Of a stretch of DNA of 46,953 nucleotides, positions 42,907 through 46,953 are shown piece after piece; position 1 is the stretch's first letter; every line of letters starts with the position of its first letter. Source of the stretch: Sideroxydans sp. (GTDB taxonomy: Bacteria > Pseudomonadota > Gammaproteobacteria > Burkholderiales > Gallionellaceae); contig JAGXGC010000025.1 of NCBI GenBank assembly GCA_024636935.1, forward strand, positions 1-46,953, written 5' to 3'. The position numbers and the translations under genes are program-made. Under the pieces are notes generated by a model. It ran no database searches. It was not told where the DNA came from and saw only the letters and a program-made list of their open reading frames with translations.

Positions 42907-44355
42907 ATGGAACTCGCAAAAGACGAATATGCATCACACACTGCCTACGATGAGTTACTGGATCGTGCGCTGAAGCCGCGCCCGGCGGCGCAGCCTTTGT
43001 TCGACTATCTCAACTCATTGAATCAAGATGAGTTGGATAAGCGGCGGCAGGCGGTGGACGCCACCATCATGGCCATGGGCATCACCTTCACGGTGTACAG
43101 CGAGGCGGGCAACATCGACCGCGTTTGGCCGTTCGATCCCATCCCGCGCGTGATGGGGCGCAAGGAATGGGAATCCATCCAAGCGGGCCTCAAGCAGCGC
43201 CTGAAAGCGCTGAATCTATTCATCAACGACTTGTATAACGAGCAGCGCATCATCAAGGACGGGGTATTTCCAGCCGATGTGTTGGAAGGCTCGGGCAACT
43301 TCCGCCCGCAATGTGTGGGCATCACGCCCCGATTTGGCGTGTGGGCACACATTTGTGGCACCGACTTGGTGCGCGACAAAGACGGCACCGTTTATGTGCT
43401 GGAAGACAATCTGCGTGTGCCGTCCGGCGTTTCCTACATGCTGGAGAACCGCCAGATCATGAAACGCATCTTCCCTGAGGTGTTCCGCACCACCAGCATC
43501 TTGCCGGTGGATGACTATCCGACCCAGCTCTATCAGATGCTGGCCTCACTCTCGCCGCGCGAGGGCGAGCAGCCGGTGATTGCCGTGCTCACACCCGGCA
43601 TCTACAACTCGGCCTATTTTGAACACAGTTATCTAGCACAGCAAATGGGCGCCTTCTTGGTGGAAGGCAGCGACATGATGGTGAGCGCGGACGACATTGT
43701 CTACATGAAGACCATCACCGGCTTGCAGCGCGTGGATGTCATCTACCGCCGCATCGATGACGCCTTCCTTGATCCCGAGGTGTTCAATCCGGATTCGGCT
43801 TTGGGTGTGCCGGGACTGATGCGTGCATGGCGCAAAGGGAATGTTGGCATCGCTAATGCACCGGGTGCGGGGGTGGCAGACGACAAGGTGGTGTACGCCT
43901 TTGTGCCGCAGATCATCAAATATTATTTGAACGAAGAACCCATCCTTGCCAACGTGCCCAGCTATCTGTGTATGTATGAAGACCAGCGCGAGTATGTGTT
44001 GGCGAATCTGGACAAGCTGGTGGTGAAACCCGCCAACGAATCCGGTGGCTACGGCATGCTGATCGGCCCGCGTGCGACGCAGGAAGAGCGTGACCAGTTC
44101 GCCGAACTCATACGCGCCAATCCGCGCAACTACATGGCGCAACCCACGCTGGAGATATCCACCGCACCAACACTGGTGGACGGCAAGCTTGCGCCGCGTC
44201 ATCTCGACTTGCGCCCCTTTGTGTTGCAGTCCGATCAGCTATATGCCACCACCGGCGGCCTCACGCGCGTCGCCATGCGCAAAGGTTCGTTAGTGGTCAA
44301 CTCATCGCAGGGGGGCGGCAGCAAAGACACGTGGATCGTGGAGGACGCAGCATGA
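42907..44355 (+). CDS. circularly permuted ATP-grasp protein (DUF404/DUF407)
   Basis: A 482-residue circularly permuted ATP-grasp type 2 protein. Typical segments are NLFINDLYNEQRIIKDGVFP, HICGTDLVRDKDGTVYVLEDNLRVPSGVSYMLENR, and VKPANESGGYGMLIG. Such proteins, with the alpha-E protein, are thought to make a peptide-like product. The partner stop-start overlap with the next gene, and the Anbu gene further on, follow the known arrangement. Confidence 0.9.
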   Translation: MELAKDEYASHTAYDELLDRALKPRPAAQPLFDYLNSLNQDELDKRRQAVDATIMAMGITFTVYSEAGNIDRVWPFDPIPRVMGRKEWESIQAGLKQRLKALNLFINDLYNEQRIIKDGVFPADVLEGSGNFRPQCVGITPRFGVWAHICGTDLVRDKDGTVYVLEDNLRVPSGVSYMLENRQIMKRIFPEVFRTTSILPVDDYPTQLYQMLASLSPREGEQPVIAVLTPGIYNSAYFEHSYLAQQMGAFLVEGSDMMVSADDIVYMKTITGLQRVDVIYRRIDDAFLDPEVFNPDSALGVPGLMRAWRKGNVGIANAPGAGVADDKVVYAFVPQIIKYYLNEEPILANVPSYLCMYEDQREYVLANLDKLVVKPANESGGYGMLIGPRATQEERDQFAELIRANPRNYMAQPTLEISTAPTLVDGKLAPRHLDLRPFVLQSDQLYATTGGLTRVAMRKGSLVVNSSQGGGSKDTWIVEDAA

Positions 44356-45344
44356 TGCTCGCCCGCGTTGCTGAGAATTTGTACTGGATGGCGCGCAACC
44401 TAGAGCGCGCCGAGAACACTGCCCGTCTGATCAACAGCACGACTTATGTGCTGCTCGACCTGCCGCACGGCGCCACCTTCGGCTGGAAGAATCTGGCCGA
44501 GATCGCCGGTCTGGATGATCTGTTTGCTAAGACCTATCCCGAGGCGAATGAAGAATCCATTATGCGTTTTCTGATCGAAGATGAGGCGAACCCCAGCTCC
44601 ATCTTCGCTTGTGTGAAATACGCACGCGAGAACACGCGCACTTTGCGTGAAGTGTTGCCTGCCGAGATGTGGGAGCGCATCAACAGTCTTTATCTCTATG
44701 TGCGTCAGAACGCGCAGGCTGCCTGCAAGAGCCGGCGCGAGCGCTACATCATATTGAACGAGATCATCCAGCAACGGCATGCCATCGTCGGGCTATTCTC
44801 CGGCACCATGCCACATGACGATGGCTACCAGCTGATCAAGCTTGGCCGCAACATCGAACGTGCCGATATGACCACGCGCATCCTTGATCTGCATTCGGCC
44901 ATCAGTTTCCCGGACGATAGTGTGGTGCGCGAAGCGCTGGTGGAGCGCATCTGGATGAGTACACTCGAATCGCTGTCGGCTTACCAGACCTATCGGCGCT
45001 TGGTCTCCATGCATGTGCGTAGCAAAGATGGCGTTCGCTTCTTACTGCAGGACATGCGTTTCCCGCGTAGCGTGTCGCATTGTCTGAGTGAGATGGAAGC
45101 TTGCTTCAGGCTGATGCCAAAGTCGCAGCAGTTGCAGCAACTCACCGCGCTATTGCGCCTCAAGATCGCCCAGCACGACACTTCTAAGTTGGATTCGGTG
45201 GCCTTACACGAATATATCGACGTGCTGCAGATGCAGCTGGGAGAGATTCACGATGCGCTGTTGCAGAACTACTTCCATGCATGGCAAGACGGTGTTCTGC
45301 CGTCTGGCCAAGCACAGGGAGAGATCGAGTTTGCCCAGCAATGA
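44352..45344 (+). CDS. alpha-E domain protein (DUF403)
   Basis: A 330-residue all-helical protein. MMLARVAENLYWMARNLERAENTAR at the front and RYIILNEIIQQRHAIVGLFSGTM, LIKLGRNIERADMTTRILD are family motifs. The ATG overlaps the previous stop, so the pair is coupled. Function is unknown, but it is the usual companion of the ATP-grasp protein. Confidence 0.9.
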   Translation: MMLARVAENLYWMARNLERAENTARLINSTTYVLLDLPHGATFGWKNLAEIAGLDDLFAKTYPEANEESIMRFLIEDEANPSSIFACVKYARENTRTLREVLPAEMWERINSLYLYVRQNAQAACKSRRERYIILNEIIQQRHAIVGLFSGTMPHDDGYQLIKLGRNIERADMTTRILDLHSAISFPDDSVVREALVERIWMSTLESLSAYQTYRRLVSMHVRSKDGVRFLLQDMRFPRSVSHCLSEMEACFRLMPKSQQLQQLTALLRLKIAQHDTSKLDSVALHEYIDVLQMQLGEIHDALLQNYFHAWQDGVLPSGQAQGEIEFAQQ

Positions 45345-45425
45345 AGGCGCGTGGTAGTGTTGCGCGCCTGATTGACGCGTTGCCGCGATCCGGCGACTTT
45401 AACTACCTGAATTGATCGTACCCAT

Positions 45426-46154
45426 ATGACATATTGCATGGCCATAAACACCGACGAGGGCGTGGTGTTCTGTTCCGATTCGCGTACCAACGCAGGATTT
45501 GACAACATCTCCACCTACACCAAGATGCATTCTTTCGTCTGGCCGGGAGAGCGATCATTCGTGTTGTTGTCGGCGGGTAATCTGGCCACCACCCAAGCGG
45601 TGGTGAAACGTCTATGGAGCGACATCGAAGAGGTTGCACCGGTCAACCTGCGCAGTGTGCCGAACATGCTCGCCGCTTCCGACTACATCGCCAGCATCAG
45701 CGCCTCGGTGCAGAAACAACATTCCGCGCGTGATACGGCCAATACTAATTTCGAGGCCACCTTCATATTCGGTGGGCAAGTCGGCCGCGATAAACCAGAG
45801 ACACTGCTCATCTACCCGCAGGGCAACTACATCCACGAATCGGACGACCATCCTTTCCTGCAGATCGGCGAAGTGAAATACGGCAAGCCCATCCTGGATC
45901 GCATCATCAAACGTGACACATCGATCGAGCGCGCTGCACGCTGTGCGCTGGTGTCGATGAATTCCACCGTGCGCAGTAACCTTACCGTCGGCCCTCCCGT
46001 CGATCTGCTCATACTCAGGAAGGATGCTCTCGATTTTGGTCAGCGCATGACACTTACCGAGAACGACCCTTTCGGCAAGGAGCTATCGGAAGCATGGAAT
46101 CAAGGCTTGGTGCAGGCGCTGATGGGATTGCCCAGATTCCCCTGGGAAAATTAA
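45426..46154 (+). CDS. Anbu, bacterial proteasome-like protease
   Basis: A 242-residue Anbu (ancestral beta subunit) protein. After removal of the first Met the chain begins with the likely nucleophile threonine (MTYCMAINTDEGVVFCSDSRTNAGFDN), followed by SFVLLSAGNLATTQAVVKRL and a C-terminal LRKDALDFGQRMTLTENDPF. Anbu forms ring or helical multimers of the Ntn-hydrolase fold. It comes 81 bases after the alpha-E gene. Proteolytic activity has not been clear in relatives. Confidence 0.9.
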   Translation: MTYCMAINTDEGVVFCSDSRTNAGFDNISTYTKMHSFVWPGERSFVLLSAGNLATTQAVVKRLWSDIEEVAPVNLRSVPNMLAASDYIASISASVQKQHSARDTANTNFEATFIFGGQVGRDKPETLLIYPQGNYIHESDDHPFLQIGEVKYGKPILDRIIKRDTSIERAARCALVSMNSTVRSNLTVGPPVDLLILRKDALDFGQRMTLTENDPFGKELSEAWNQGLVQALMGLPRFPWEN

Positions 46155-46218
46155 AGTTCGTATTGACGGGTGGCGTAGTCAACAGTCGGCTACAAAGTTC
46201 CTAATATAAAGGCAGCAC

Positions 46219-46569
46219 ATGAGTGTTTCGATGTATTACAACCCCCAATGCAGCAAATGCCGGGCGACCCTAGCCCTGCTGCAGGGAAAAGGCATCGAGC
46301 CGGAACTCATCCACTATCTAGAAGCTGCGCCTTCACCCGCAGCACTGGCGGAAGTGCTGAGACAGCTGGGTAAAGGCCCAAAGGACATCATTCGCTTCAA
46401 CGAAGAAGTCGCAACAGAACTCGCTATCTCCCCAGCAGACGAGCGACCTGATTCAGAATGGCTGAAGATCATTTCAGACAACCCCAAACTGCTGGAGCGA
46501 CCGATAGTGATCAATGGTGACAAAGCCGCCATTGGAAGACCGCCTGAGCAAGTTCTAGGGATACTGTAA
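46219..46569 (+). CDS. arsC: ArsC-family arsenate reductase-like protein
   Basis: A 116-residue thioredoxin-fold protein. MSVSMYYNPQCSKCRATLALL carries the ArsC cysteine (C-x2-C form), and LLERPIVINGDKAAIGRPPEQVL is the ArsC end motif with the arginine. Of the ArsC group, this short form is like YfgD and may not be a real arsenate reductase. An AAAGG site precedes the ATG. No arsenic operon partner is nearby. Confidence 0.82.
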   Translation: MSVSMYYNPQCSKCRATLALLQGKGIEPELIHYLEAAPSPAALAEVLRQLGKGPKDIIRFNEEVATELAISPADERPDSEWLKIISDNPKLLERPIVINGDKAAIGRPPEQVLGIL

Positions 46570-46953
46570 TTTTTTTGAAGAGAATGTCTTGGATTTTTGT
46601 GTGAGTGGAATTCACTGATCTAGGCTTATCCGTTTCTCCGACCTAGTTTGTAAGCGCTTCAGGAATGCATATGTCAATGACTCATTCTCGGCCATAGCAG
46701 ACGCTGATGGATCGCTGAAAAGGCAGTCTTTTAGTTCTAGGGGGATGACCGCTACTCGCTCAACAGCGGCCGTTCAAAACTAAGAGTTCGCTGGTGATCG
46801 ACAGTCTCTTGCTAACCCATATGAGACATTCGACTTTCCCGATAACGGACACTCAACGTAGTGTTAAGTGGCTGCGAGAGAGCTTATTTGAACAGTCCCA
46901 CTTGAGCGTTGTGTTGGATCTGGCTAGGAAAAAATGCTTAATACAACTGACCA
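46570..46953. other. intergenic region at the right edge
   Basis: About 384 bases to the window end. Short partial hairpins (for example ACCGCT...AGCGG near 46750-46775) and low coding character; nothing supports a gene. Confidence 0.5.

Overview
The window looks like the chromosome of a motile, free-living, nitrogen-fixing betaproteobacterium. Moderate-to-high GC, NifL/NifA control, an Rnf complex and several large c-di-GMP proteins would fit a Gallionellaceae-type iron oxidiser such as Sideroxydans, but that lineage is my inference and no rRNA or tRNA gene is present to test it.

Layout. (1) 1-4744, minus strand: the flagellar master operon flhDC (flhC runs off the left edge) and a large membrane sensor with PAS, GGDEF, EAL and zinc-binding CZB domains. 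(2) 4958-10875, minus strand: a nif accessory operon read as nifB, fdxN-type ferredoxin, nifO, flavodiiron protein, [2Fe-2S] ferredoxin, FeSII-like ferredoxin, nifQ, draG. (3) 11172-13172, plus strand, divergent from nifB: a CCG-type Fe-S oxidoreductase, a HepT-like protein without its usual active-site motif, and a 60-residue membrane protein. The two directions have facing sigma-54 promoters and share two NifA sites 33 bp apart. (4) 13223-29340: mostly housekeeping and envelope genes: two methyltransferases, a kinase/ATPase/GAF/GGDEF giant, a second copy of the 60-residue membrane protein, PagL-like deacylase, MarC, GIY-YIG protein, MscS, a Na,K-ATPase-like P-type ATPase interrupted by one amber codon, a scarred region with orphan and truncated ORFs, a 36-residue ORF with its own terminator, and an HDOD protein. 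(5) 29543-35662, minus strand: nifL, nifA, a globin-coupled GGDEF-EAL oxygen sensor, then a separately promoted set of a Nif11 protein and two small proteins. (6) 35918-42848, plus strand: rnfABCDGE-H, an unknown 185-residue protein, flavodoxin nifF and an unknown 112-residue protein, behind a textbook sigma-54 promoter. (7) 42907-46569: an Anbu proteasome-like operon (ATP-grasp, alpha-E, Anbu) and an ArsC-family gene.

How it fits together. NifL and NifA should turn on sigma-54 promoters in front of nifB, the divergent Fe-S gene, nifL itself, the Nif11 set and rnfA. Rnf, NifF and the ferredoxins would supply low-potential electrons to nitrogenase; NifB, NifQ and NifO serve cofactor synthesis or its supply; the flavodiiron protein and the FeSII homologue are likely oxygen defences; DraG would reverse ADP-ribosylation of dinitrogenase reductase. 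The structural genes nifHDK and the draT partner are not in this window.

Three copies of a ~120 bp inverted-repeat element lie between nifQ and draG, nifB and fdxN, and rnfC and rnfD. The least-described items are the paired 60-residue membrane proteins, the nif-linked HepT-like protein, the globin-coupled c-di-GMP enzyme directly behind nifA, and the two unknown proteins flanking nifF.
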